From positions 1-64,000 of the forward strand of contig AJWJ01000008.1 of the NCBI GenBank assembly GCA_000277445.1: a stretch of DNA of 64,000 bases, written 5' to 3'. The notes below the pieces were generated by a model, which saw only the letters and a program-made list of their open reading frames with translations, was not told the DNA's origin and ran no database searches. Position numbers and translations under genes: made by a program. Of this stretch, positions 32,669 to 42,648 are shown one piece after another. This DNA comes from Polysphondylium violaceum. Taxonomy: Eukaryota > Evosea > Eumycetozoa > Dictyosteliales > Dictyosteliaceae. Every line of letters begins with the position of its first letter. The stretch's first letter is position 1.

Positions 32669-33847
32669 TTATTGGTTTGATCCCATCGAATAGATAGAAA
32701 TAATATTGTTACCCATCTCTTGAATCTCTTTGACATTGAATGAGAATCCATGTCTAATTAGATATTGTTTGCAATTTAAATTTAAAATATATTTAAATTC
32801 TTCTTTGACAGTATCAGCTTTCATTTTAAAAAAATCATGTGGGGTGGGTTGATAATAAGGAGTGGTGCTTGTTCTATTCATTAATGAATGTACAAAGTAT
32901 TTACTTTTTGGTGCAGAATTTGCAGAAACCAATTCACCTATACTTTCGATAGTGGATTCGCTGAGATACATAAACAAACCCTCAGCAACCCAGAGTGTTG
33001 GCTTACTATTATCAAATCCCATATCTTTTAATTTATGGTTCCAGTCAAGTGATGATAAATCACTTGGTATAAACTGGATTTTACATTGACCCACTGGAGG
33101 AATTTCTTTAATGGCTTCTTGGAGTGCTTTTTCTTTAAACTTTAATACTCCTGGTAAATCAATTTCAAATATGGTACACTTGGCATCTAATGGTAATCTA
33201 TAGGATCTTGTATCCATTCCAGCGCCAAAAACAACAAATTGTTGTAAACCTTCTTGATAAGAGTCTAAAAATACCTTGTCTATTAAATGGGTTCTCTTGG
33301 CAATACTATAGAATACATGGGAACTCATTAAATCAGCCCAAGACAAAACTGAATGAAAATTGGTTTCTATTCTATCCATTTCTTTTCTTTTTAATTCTGT
33401 TTTAGAAATTGATTTCATTTCTAGACTTAGTTGATCAAATTGTTTATCATAAGTGAAATTAAAATATTGATCATAGGTTGAAAGAATGAGTTCTTTGGTA
33501 TTTAATTTAGAGATAAAATAAAATGAATAGGGATCAAATACCAGATCAACGGGATATTTAATCTCCATTCTCGGGTCTTTAAAATTGCTTAAACCAAATT
33601 TTTTCTTGATGATTTCTATGGCATATAATTCAAATTCTTTGGTTTTGTTAATAGATAAATTTATATTTGATGCACCAGCACCTCCACCACTAACCACTGC
33701 TTGACCTCCTTCTTGATCATTGCCTTTACCAAATGAATCTATAAAATGAGCAGTTAATACCGCTCTTATAGCTGATATCCAGACAGAAGTTTTACCAACT
33801 GATTGTAAAACTTGTTGAATATTACTATTTTCACTATTTTCTATCAT
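32669..33847 (-). CDS. SAM-dependent methyltransferase, LCM family (tandem copy 2)
   Basis: This 392-aa protein is the upstream member of the tandem methyltransferase pair. Motifs are VVFGAGMDTRSYRL for SAM binding, TIFEIDLPGVLKFK and PTLWVAEGLFMYL. The N-terminus VGKTSVWISAIRAVLTAHFI matches copy 1 (VGKTGVWMTACRAVITSHYI). A Gly/Ala-rich insertion (SGGGAGASN) near residue 50 is unique to this copy. The substrate is unknown. Both copies appear intact, so both may be functional. Confidence 0.88.
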   Translation of the reverse strand: MIENSENSNIQQVLQSVGKTSVWISAIRAVLTAHFIDSFGKGNDQEGGQAVVSGGGAGASNINLSINKTKEFELYAIEIIKKKFGLSNFKDPRMEIKYPVDLVFDPYSFYFISKLNTKELILSTYDQYFNFTYDKQFDQLSLEMKSISKTELKRKEMDRIETNFHSVLSWADLMSSHVFYSIAKRTHLIDKVFLDSYQEGLQQFVVFGAGMDTRSYRLPLDAKCTIFEIDLPGVLKFKEKALQEAIKEIPPVGQCKIQFIPSDLSSLDWNHKLKDMGFDNSKPTLWVAEGLFMYLSESTIESIGELVSANSAPKSKYFVHSLMNRTSTTPYYQPTPHDFFKMKADTVKEEFKYILNLNCKQYLIRHGFSFNVKEIQEMGNNIISIYSMGSNQ

Positions 33848-34810
33848 TTCTTTTATGTAATTATTGAAATAAAATTATTGTTTTTAATAAAAATGAAATA
33901 GAGGGTCAACTATTTTCAATTTATATTATTAATTCATGTGAGAATAAAGGAGTATTTTGCTCAAAAACAATACCCCACACAAATATCACAATATTTGCTT
34001 TGAGATTTAACCCTATCTATTGGCTCAGAACATCACACATTTTTGTACCCATTTACCTCATGTTGAGTATTGTTTTTTAACAGATATTTAGAAGGTGGGG
34101 TGAATTTTTTTTATTTTAATACGAGTATTTTTAGTATTTTTTCTATTTTACAAAAAATTTCACATTATCAACATATAGAGAGGGAGGAATATAATATCCA
34201 TTTCTTTATTTGATAATATATTATTAAGTCGAGAGTTTGATTAGATGTGAAAAAAAAAACAAGGTAATTAATTAACCCCCACCGAGTTGATTATCTTGAT
34301 AAAGAGAGATAACAATATTTAATTGAATCAAAAAGGTTTAAAGATCTATTTGAAAATATATGATTCTTATATATAGTTTTTAACCCTCAATCATGAACAA
34401 ACGAGGATGGAAATCCTATGTTCTTTTTTGATCAAAAATTTAAAAGTCTTAATGGTGTAATTTTTAATCTTTCATCAATACTTATTTTTAAATCGAAGTG
34501 TAAAGGATTGGTTACACTTTGATAAGCTCAAAACATGAAATATTTATACATAGACATAATAAACTGACTAAATTGAATTACTCTTATAATGAAAAAGTAT
34601 ACTTTTTGGAAATTATACAATATCAAGTTTCTAGATCAAAAAAAGGAATTGGGTAATTGAATCATTAACTGAAAAAGAAAATTAAATTTAGAAAACTTCT
34701 GTTGGCGGAGAATAAAATCCCTTCATTATAAACAATACATCCGAACAATATTGTTAATAAACACAAATTGTTCCCAATAATCCCGACAAAAGAATAAAAT
34801 ATGTAAAAAA
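33848..34810. other. Intergenic region between methyltransferase pair and tRNA genes
   Basis: About 960 bp of AT-rich DNA, including the promoter of methyltransferase copy 2. No ORF or RNA I can support. Confidence 0.35.
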
Positions 34811-34896
34811 TCCGGCTTGCCAGACTCGAACTAGCAACCGATTGATAACTACTGATACGACTACAGTCAATCGCGCTACCATTGCGCCAAAGCCGG
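34811..34896 (-). tRNA. tRNA-Tyr (anticodon GTA) with 14-nt intron
   Basis: The minus strand folds into a full cloverleaf. The acceptor stem pairs CCGGCTT with AAGCCGG, the discriminator is A, the D stem is GCGC/GCGC with loop AATGGTA, and the anticodon stem is ATTGA/TCAAT. The T arm pairs GCTAG with CTGGC around TTCGAGT. The loop reads CTGTAG, giving anticodon GTA. A 14-nt intron (34847-34860) follows position 37, the canonical site for tRNA-Tyr introns in eukaryotes. A run of Ts follows the 3' end as an RNA polymerase III terminator. Confidence 0.97.
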
Positions 34897-34968
34897 AATG
34901 ATGTTAATATGAAAATTTGGATCGAATTTATTGAATATTCAAAAAAACAAAAATTTTTCAAAAAAATT

Positions 34969-35042
34969 CGAGAGATACAGGGGTCGAACCTGTGACCTAT
35001 CGGTTCGTAGCCGATCGTTATATCCAACTAAACTAATCTCCC
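34969..35042 (-). tRNA. tRNA-Arg (anticodon ACG)
   Basis: A 74-nt cloverleaf on the minus strand without an intron. The acceptor stem pairs GGGAGAT with ATCTCTC (one G-U), discriminator G. The anticodon stem ATCGG/CCGAT encloses loop CTACGAA, so the anticodon is ACG, which is read as Arg (CGN via inosine). The T arm pairs ACAGG with CCTGT around TTCGACC. A T-run follows downstream. It is 72 bp upstream of the tRNA-Tyr gene on the same strand. Confidence 0.97.
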
Positions 35043-35741
35043 TCTGATGTTATTTTTAAATGCTGGTTGGTATTTATCCAAATCTTTTTAAAAAAAAACA
35101 TTGCAATTCCACAGCAAATTAAAAATCAAAAATATTGTTGACCTCTGATATTTGTAGATATATTTAATTATAGTTAAATATATCTACAGAGTGTATAAAC
35201 AAAACTTACATATTACTTGCTTTATATACTATTGCTTGTTACAAGATGTCAAGGTTCATCTTTTATAATCATTTTTAATTTTGATGTTGTAATCAGCTAC
35301 CTGCTTGTATGTTGCGCCTTTGACAAACCCTACTAAAGTTTCATAGATAAATCCACTCGCAATCTATCTGATCAGCTTCAACTTTAAATGCTGTCATATA
35401 GATTCATCCCAATGCTAAGTCATCTTCCTAAAACATATATATTATAAAATCCATATCGAAAGAGATAGAGACTCCAAGAGCTCGGAACTATTTTCACATT
35501 TTAAATATTTTGGTGCATATTTTAGTTTTTGTGCACATCAATACCAGTGATTAGTTTTTGATTAGATGCACAAAAACCAAAAAACCAAAATAATTTCTAT
35601 TTTATTTTTTTTTTTAATTATTTATTTTCATTTATCTTGGAAATAAAAGAAAAGAAAAAAGTATAAATAGGCAATGAGAAAACATATTTTCATTTCATTC
35701 ATTCAAACTAAATCAATCAATCAATCAACATCCTCATTAAA
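35043..35741. other. Intergenic region with possible decayed coding fragment
   Basis: Most is AT-rich, but about 35235-35430 is less so and, on the minus strand, reads like mixed-composition codons in short pieces (for example YETLVGFVKG). I cannot name a family. It may be a relic of a duplicated gene or chance. The right end is the promoter of the gene at 35742. Confidence 0.35.
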
Positions 35742-37434
35742 ATGTCAGCTAACCAAATAATATATGACGAAGCCATTAATGTATTTAATCTCATAAACTC
35801 TGGTTTTGAAGGTTATTATAGCAATAAAAACACCACCAACACCACCATCACTCCAATTGAAAATGATGAATCGAGTAGTTTAACATTTTCTGAATCAAAA
35901 AGATTGGAGGCCATTACACGTTTTCGTTCATTTTATGAATCTAAAATGCTCCACATGATCAATATGAAAGAGTATAAAAAGTTTTTTTGTTTAGTCTTAT
36001 TAGAACCCTCTACCTTTGTCTTGAAACAAAGTATTCAAGATGGTGCTCTATTGGCTCGAATTAGCGGTTATAGAACCCCATTTGAACATGAGCGTTTAAC
36101 GGTATGATAGATGAAAGACCTAGGATTGTGTATCTAAAGTCAATTCTCTAATTCATTCTTTATTATAGAAACAAACATTAGAATTTATTTTTCAAGATAC
36201 GATATCAATATTTAATCAAGAGGAATTGAATATCATTCAACACAGACTAGATTGTTTTTATTCGGTGTATGTCAACCTAAATAGCTATGTCTATCCTATA
36301 AATATAAACAATATCAATCAATTAGAAATTCCAACAATTCCAATAGAGATAATTCAAAAATATCATAAATATCTTGCATCACAGGAAAGAGTTGAATCGT
36401 CATTATCATTATCCAAAATAACTCGTGATGTTCAAAAACCATCAACGACCTCTATTCAACAAATTCTAAATAACAAACTCTTGGTTTTAAAAATATTTAA
36501 TCATTTAATTGAAAAGAATAATGATCAACAAGATCAAGAACAACAACAAGAAGAAGAAAAAAGATACGAATTTGTTTTATTGGAGAAACAAGATTTAAAT
36601 AATATATTAAACCTTATGTTGCTCTCTAGAAATTGCTTTGAATGGTGCAAATCTATTTTAAATGATAAAGAATCGACAAGATTATTTTATTTTAAACCAA
36701 ATCTCAGGGTACCATATGGCACAGAATTCAATTTATTTAAGCAACCTTGTCAAGTATTGAATTATCAAAAAGTATCTTCTATTCCATACAAAGATTTTAA
36801 AGATTTATTTGAAAACTTGCGTTATCTAGTTTTAAGATCAGAAGACTTTTTAATTGGTGGAGTAGATGTTGATGAATGGTCTACTCTCATTGCCAAACAG
36901 TCATATCTTTTATATCCCTCAAAAACTCCAAATATTGAATATTTGGAAATTCATGAATACTGTAGTCAAATCAGCAGTTACCAACATCTTATTCAACGAA
37001 TCATATCAAATGGTGAATTTACACAATGGTTTAACTATACTACCATTGAAAATGTAATTTTACCAAACCCAGGCACATTAGTGAATTCAATTAAACATCT
37101 TTATATGAATATTTGTAACGAAGAGGATTCCAACGATACTGATTTCCATAGATATTTAATTGATCTTTTGTTACTCTATCATCCATCATCAATTGAATCA
37201 ATTACAATCGATATGGGCGTATTTTGTCAATCTTTTCATCACATTTACAAACTCTACATTGATCTCAAAAAATCACATCCAACAATCAAACTCAACATTC
37301 ATGTGGCAAAACAAATACCAACTAGTGTAATAATGGAAAAAATAACAACCAACTCGAGAGTCCCTGTCACACAAAGTATTCAAGAATTTATTAATCAATT
37401 AAAAGAACCAAATTCAAAAATTACATTTGAATAA
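35742..37434 (+). CDS. Hypothetical protein
   Basis: Two exons, 35742-36101 and 36169-37434 (67-bp intron, phase 0; donor GTATGA, acceptor ATTATAG), give 541 aa. I do not recognise the family. The N-terminal 130 residues are helical (LEAITRFRSFYESKMLHMINMKEYKKFF). A Gln/Glu-rich spacer lies near residue 225. The C-terminal half has spaced leucines and phrases such as SIKHLYMNICNEE and PSSIESITIDMG, which recall dictyostelid FNIP or leucine-rich proteins without clear repeats. There is no signal peptide or membrane segment. Splicing is supported by the in-phase join and by continuous composition. Confidence 0.7.
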
Positions 37435-37487
37435 ATAAATCTTTATATATCTTCTTTTTTAAAAAACTATTATATTATCACTTTTAT

Positions 37488-39044
37488 TTATTCAAAAATT
37501 GGTCTTAAAGAATCACAAATTGGTTTGGTATATGGTCTAGAGGCAGAGAAATCGGTTGGATCTGGACCAAAGTACATGGCATTTGGATAAGTTGATGGCC
37601 AGTTGTTTACGTAGGAAACAGTGTTGGATGTGGCAGCAAAGTCAACCCAAGCCTTCATCATACGATCAGACATTAAATAATCACCAACAGAGAATGGGTA
37701 ATAGGTATAAATCCATTGGTAGAAAATGTATGGTAATTCATTACCGTGACTGGCGGCCAAGAAACTTTCAACAGCTGGGTAGTTTGGAGAGGTGTAGTTA
37801 AAGATAAAAGTCTTTAAAGATGCATTTTGTTGATTAAGATATTCGGCAGCGAGAATGGAACCACATGAAATGTAATAGTCACCAAAGAACTCAGAGGCAG
37901 CTAACCAATTGTTGGCCAATTGAGTTTTAACTGGTTCATAAAGGGCAATAATTTGATTGGCTTCGGCTGGAGTAAGATAAACAGTCAAGTAACGAGTCAA
38001 AGAGTTGTAATAAGTGGTATCGGTGACTGGGAAGCTTGGACCTTTGTAACCGCCAACACGACTGTAAGCCATATAGTGACCTTCATCATAGTTGTGACCA
38101 ATAATGATTTTGGCGTTTTTGTTGAAATAACCATTCTTGATTGAAGCCAATGGAAGGTCATTGATGAGAACATTGTCAATCATTGGAACAAAGAAATCAG
38201 AATTACCAGTAGTTGGAAGGATGGTTTGGGATGGTAAAGCTTTAAGACAATCGAGAATGGCTTCATAATCTGGTGTACCAGTGGGGGTAGTGTTAGCACA
38301 ACCTTTGGTGGCAGCCCAAGTGGCAGCTTTAACTTTAGAAACTTGAGCGGTGGGAATTAACCATTGCCAGGCACTTTGGAGAATAGCTTTATCATAGAGT
38401 GGGTAGGAAGATGGAACGGTTAAATGGTGAAGAACACTTGAACCACCAGCACTTTCACCAAAAATGGTTACGCTACTTGGATTACCACCAAAGAAAAAGA
38501 TGTTTTCACGGACCCATTTCAAGGCCAATTGTTGATCCAATAAACCATTGTTGGTGTTTTCATCGAAAGGTTGGAAACCAAAAATGTTTAAACGATATTG
38601 AATGGAAACAACAACAACATCACCAAGATGAGCTAATAAATCACCTGGGAATTGGGAAGTTTGACCAGTCCAGTAACGACCTCCGTGAATGAATACCATA
38701 ACTGGTAAACCTGGGAATGGTTTGGCGGTGGTTGGGGTGAAAACATTTAAATAGAGACAATCTTCACTCATCAAAGTTTGATTGGTGATGCCAGTTTGAT
38801 AGCAAGCTAATGGCCATTGAGTAGCTTGGTAATTTAATGAGAATGAAGCTTTTTGGGGTGGTTTGAATCTAAGGGCACCGACGGGTGGCTTGGCAAAAGG
38901 AATACCCAAGTAAGCACGGGAGCCATTCATGTTTTTACCATAGTAAATACCAGATGAGGAAACGACTTTTAATGGATTTTCAGTAGTGGTAGCAGTGGTT
39001 AGCATAACCAATGCACAAATTAAAAATATTAATTGATATTTCAT
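37488..39044 (-). CDS. Secreted type-B carboxylesterase / crystal-protein-like esterase
   Basis: This 518-aa alpha/beta hydrolase belongs to the type-B carboxylesterase/cholinesterase family, which includes the dictyostelid crystal protein and D2 esterase. I start at the ATG giving MKYQLIFLICALV, a signal peptide. The family signatures are SEDCLYLNVFTP, the oxyanion region VFIHGGRYWTG, and GESAGGSSVLHHL with the nucleophile Ser near residue 197. The acid and His follow as expected (ASHGNELPYIFY near 425). All catalytic elements appear intact, so it may hydrolyse carboxyl esters, although crystal protein also has a storage role in some dictyostelids. Length is normal. It is convergent with the orphan gene, with 53 bp between stops. 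Confidence 0.92.
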   Translation of the reverse strand: MKYQLIFLICALVMLTTATTTENPLKVVSSSGIYYGKNMNGSRAYLGIPFAKPPVGALRFKPPQKASFSLNYQATQWPLACYQTGITNQTLMSEDCLYLNVFTPTTAKPFPGLPVMVFIHGGRYWTGQTSQFPGDLLAHLGDVVVVSIQYRLNIFGFQPFDENTNNGLLDQQLALKWVRENIFFFGGNPSSVTIFGESAGGSSVLHHLTVPSSYPLYDKAILQSAWQWLIPTAQVSKVKAATWAATKGCANTTPTGTPDYEAILDCLKALPSQTILPTTGNSDFFVPMIDNVLINDLPLASIKNGYFNKNAKIIIGHNYDEGHYMAYSRVGGYKGPSFPVTDTTYYNSLTRYLTVYLTPAEANQIIALYEPVKTQLANNWLAASEFFGDYYISCGSILAAEYLNQQNASLKTFIFNYTSPNYPAVESFLAASHGNELPYIFYQWIYTYYPFSVGDYLMSDRMMKAWVDFAATSNTVSYVNNWPSTYPNAMYFGPDPTDFSASRPYTKPICDSLRPIFE

Positions 39045-40332
39045 TTTGATCAATATAAAAAAGAGTTTAAAATGTGAGGATTTATTCCTTAACAGATGAA
39101 AGAAATAATTAACGGATGTGTGTGAAAGTGGAATAAGTGAAACTCAAATTGTTTGAAAAAACTAATGGCCCTTTTATACTTTTTTCATTTGGCCTCGTCT
39201 CGATTTCGTTTTTTTTTTTTTTTTAAAAAATATTTAATTATTGAATATTAAAACAATAAAGTTACCCTTGTAGCCTTGTCAGGGGTTGATTTTGTTTGTA
39301 ATAAAATCACTGCGAGCTGGTAGATTTCCAAAAAAAAATTTTACGTACTTATTAATACCTAAATAGTAACATTTCACGAAAATCGATGGGCATGTTTTTA
39401 ATTAAAGACAGCTATGTGGGGCAAAAGCAATGTATTGGTCCTTTTTTTTTTTTCATTCAAGGAACCTAAATTTGCCTTATGGTTGATCATCAAAAATGGT
39501 TGATATTTTTTTTTCGTCTTTTTTAACATTTTTTAGTTTTTTTTTCATTTTTGATCAAAAAGGAAGCCCCTGATTCAAATTATCGGGGGGTTTTTTTGTT
39601 TTTTTTTTGTGCAGGGTATTTTTTTTAAAATTTTTTTTTTTTCAAGAAATCCAATAATAGCAAAGATTAGTTTTACTTATTGTGTCCATTAAAATTTCAT
39701 AGCCAATCAGATCATTGTTTTTCGCTACATTCAAGTAACTATTTTTGGACTGAAAAAAGTTATTTTTTTTTTTATTTTTTTTTTTTTTCATATTTGTTTG
39801 TATGCTGTTGATAACACATAACATCAAAACCATTGTCAGAAGAACACACCAGTCCCTCGTTCTAATGATGTGAACCCCAATATTTGATCCTCGTATTTGC
39901 CCACAAATTTGGGTGAATATATTAATCTTTGCATCTTTCTCTTCTTACGTCTGTCACCACATTTTTTTTTTATTTTTCAAATATTTTCAAACCAACACCA
40001 CATAAATGGAAAGTCAATACACACCAACCCACACAAACATTCATCATTTTTACAAAATGATTTGTGATGATGACTGGTTGGTTGTTGTTGGCAATACATA
40101 CATATACAGATATATAACACACCTAATCTAACCCCTTTCATATACACTACAACAATGAATAACATACAAATAATAAATATTTGAAAAAAAAAGCAACCAA
40201 TGATTTAAAATCAAAATAAATAAGTTGAGAAAGACAGTTTCAGTTTGAATAAATAAATAAATAAAATAATAATATAAATCCTCTTTTTTTATTTATTAGC
40301 AATTCTCTTTCTATTATTATAATAAAACAAAC
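39045..40332. promoter_or_regulatory. Divergent intergenic region upstream of esterase and small gene
   Basis: About 1.3 kb, very AT-rich, with T-runs near 39205-39225, 39430-39450 and 39590-39645. Both flanking genes start outward. Short open frames here are A/T-driven and rejected. Confidence 0.35.
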
Positions 40333-40671
40333 ATGACCTTAATTAGTAATTATTTCATTTTCATATATTAATATACTCACCACCACACCACACGCAAATT
40401 ATAAAATCAAATAAAAACAAATAAAAATAAATAAAAATAAATAAAAATTCTAATATTCGAAAACATATAAATAGACAACTTGACCAAACTTGGTAACTCA
40501 AATAAAATAACCTCAACAACTACCAACTCCACTGTATCAAATTTATCATTTCAATCATCCAGTCAAACTTCAAGTAAAGTCGCATGTAGACAATTAAACT
40601 TTTTTGGATTAAAATTAAATATCAGTTTTGGACCCTTTTTTGCAAATTTAGATGTAGACTATCGTTGGTAA
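40333..40671 (+). CDS. Small dictyostelid protein, MTL-start type
   Basis: Two exons, 40333-40345 and 40475-40671 (129-bp intron, phase 1), give a 69-aa protein. It starts MTLINNLTKLGNSNK, continues Ser/Thr/Asn-rich, and ends in a more hydrophobic stretch (FFGLKLNISFGPFFANLD). The short first exon with MTLI/MTLF, an early intron, and a Ser-rich next segment recall the tiny hssA/2C/7E and UPF0512-type proteins of Dictyostelium, but the glycine-rich tail of those is absent. The splice is inferred from GTAATT and ATAAATAG in phase. Moderately supported only. Confidence 0.5.
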
Positions 40672-40803
40672 TACCTAATTAACACACTACCGCAATTGTA
40701 TCAACAGCCCAAAAAAAAATGGTATACAGAAGAGAAAGCTTTTTTATGAGTTTTTTAAAATCATTTAACTTTGTAAAACACATAAATAAAAAAATAAAGA
40801 GAA

Positions 40804-41151
40804 ATGATTCACAACAATAATAATAGTAAAAACAATAGTAGTGAATTAAATAATGATTTTATACAATTAATAAATGCTATCAAAAGATTAGAAGAACAAC
40901 AAAGTAATTTAAATGTACAAACAAAAGAATTAAAAGAATTTATTCCATTGGCCAGAACAAAGTTAAAAGAAATATCAAATAGAAACGATGAATTGGAAGC
41001 CAACCTTTCAAGAATAGAAAAAGAAAACCTTCAATGTAAAAGAGATATTGATAAATTAAATTTAGAAATCAATGAAGAACTCTGTACAGCAAAAGATTAT
41101 CATCAAGATGATCAATGTTCCATTGTTTTATTAAATAAAAATAAAAAATAA
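40804..41151 (+). CDS. Small coiled-coil protein
   Basis: This 115-aa single-exon protein has an Asn/Ser-rich start and then a continuous amphipathic helix from about residue 18 to 92 (LINAIKRLEEQQSNL, RTKLKEISNRNDELEANL, DIDKLNLEINEEL) with heptad leucine and isoleucine spacing. A two-stranded coiled coil is likely. It could be a small subunit of a larger assembly such as a BLOC- or kinetochore-type complex, but I cannot name one. No membrane segment or signal. It starts 132 bp after the previous stop. Confidence 0.6.
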   Translation: MIHNNNNSKNNSSELNNDFIQLINAIKRLEEQQSNLNVQTKELKEFIPLARTKLKEISNRNDELEANLSRIEKENLQCKRDIDKLNLEINEELCTAKDYHQDDQCSIVLLNKNKK

Positions 41152-41390
41152 AAACCTTTGTATAAATTTAAAAAAAACAATTTCATTATTGTATTTTACA
41201 ACATATGTGCCTAGACACTCACCCATACAAACAGTAACCAAAACAATATGAAAAAGAATCAAAAATCTAAAAATTTTTTACGATTTGTTTTGCAAATTGC
41301 ACAAACACCATTGTTCAATTTGTTAGAATCAGAATGAAAGTCTGTGATTATGAATGAGCACAATTCATTGTATAATTAAGATTATTTAAA

Positions 41391-42634
41391 ATGAAATATT
41401 ATTCATTCCATAAATCAACAATCATTCAATTCATTCAAAAGTTTATAAATGGTGATAAACAAGTTGTTTCTGAAGCATATACCAGTGGTGAATTGATATG
41501 GGATCTATCTTCAAATGAGAGTTATTTAGAATGCTTACTTGAAAATAATATAATAGATATATGCTTATTCTTAATTAAAAGAGAAATAGATAACAACAAT
41601 AACAACAATAATAATAGTAAAGATGAAAGGATAATAGAAATATCATTTGGAATTTTATCAAATATATTCTCAATTAGTAAATCATTATGTATAGAATATC
41701 ATAGTAATCAAGATTTGGTAGAATCAATATTACATCAAATCTATGAATCTAAATCATCAACTAGTCTATCTGAATGTTTTAGACTTTTACATACAATTGT
41801 ATATAGAAAAGAGTGTGTATCATTTTGGCTATCTATCTCTCTAGACAATGATAATCAATTATTAAAAAGATCATTATATTTATTAGATATATCATTATTT
41901 GATAATTTAATTTTAAATGTAAGTCGATCGAGTAGTGTGGATTGGAAATAACATTTTACTATACTAATATACGCATATGATTATGTATATAGTTGATCAA
42001 ATACATAAATATTATTTCATTTTATTCAGATGAAATATTGAAAAAAGATTTAATTAAATATGAAATTACAAGAATCATTACTGATCAATTGACAAGAAAT
42101 GATAATTACCAAGATAAATTTGAATGTATTTTAGAGATAATAGTAAATTTAATTGATCAAGAATGGTGTTTCAATTTAAAACTTTATGAGGCAATCTATA
42201 CTGTATTTCAAAATTATGAACATAATACAACTATTTTATCATTGGTGATCAGTATCCTATCATTATCATTAAATAATGATTCGATAAATTTATTTTTTAA
42301 AGGTACATATATTGGTATATAAAACTTTTTTATTAATCTACTAATATTAAACATTGATTAAATAGATAATTACAACTTTAAAATTATAAATGAAAATACA
42401 ACAATGAATAATTTAAATGATAGTTTGGATGATATTTTACAAATACTTGAATATTACTTGAATAATAGTAATGGTGGATTGGAATCAAATAAAAGTGAAA
42501 TTACATTATTTTTAAATGATCAATTAATTAAAGTTAAAGAAAAAAAAGAAATAGAAAAAGATAATGACAATGACGACCAAGATAAAGAGATTAAAATTAA
42601 ATATTTATTAAATAAATTAAATGATATTGATTGA
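41391..42634 (+). CDS. saal1: SAAL1-like armadillo-type protein
   Basis: Three exons, 41391-41918, 41993-42302 and 42366-42634, join in phase to 368 aa. Landmarks resemble the serum amyloid A-like 1 family: SGELIWDLSSNESYLECLLENNIIDIC, RIIEISFGILSNIFSI and LSECFRLLHTIV. The protein is an all-helical armadillo-like array. Animal SAAL1 is reported in cell proliferation; a molecular activity is not settled. The acceptor at 41992 (ATATAG) was chosen because the one at 42029 breaks phase. An Asn run marks a loop near residue 70. Its stop codon lies only 14 bp from the TOP3 stop on the opposite strand. Confidence 0.78.
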
Positions 42635-42648
42635 TTGTACTTAAACTT

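Noticed and set aside
39642-40165. Short frames upstream of the esterase
   Set aside because: They lie in T-rich intergenic DNA and have no domain or codon structure.
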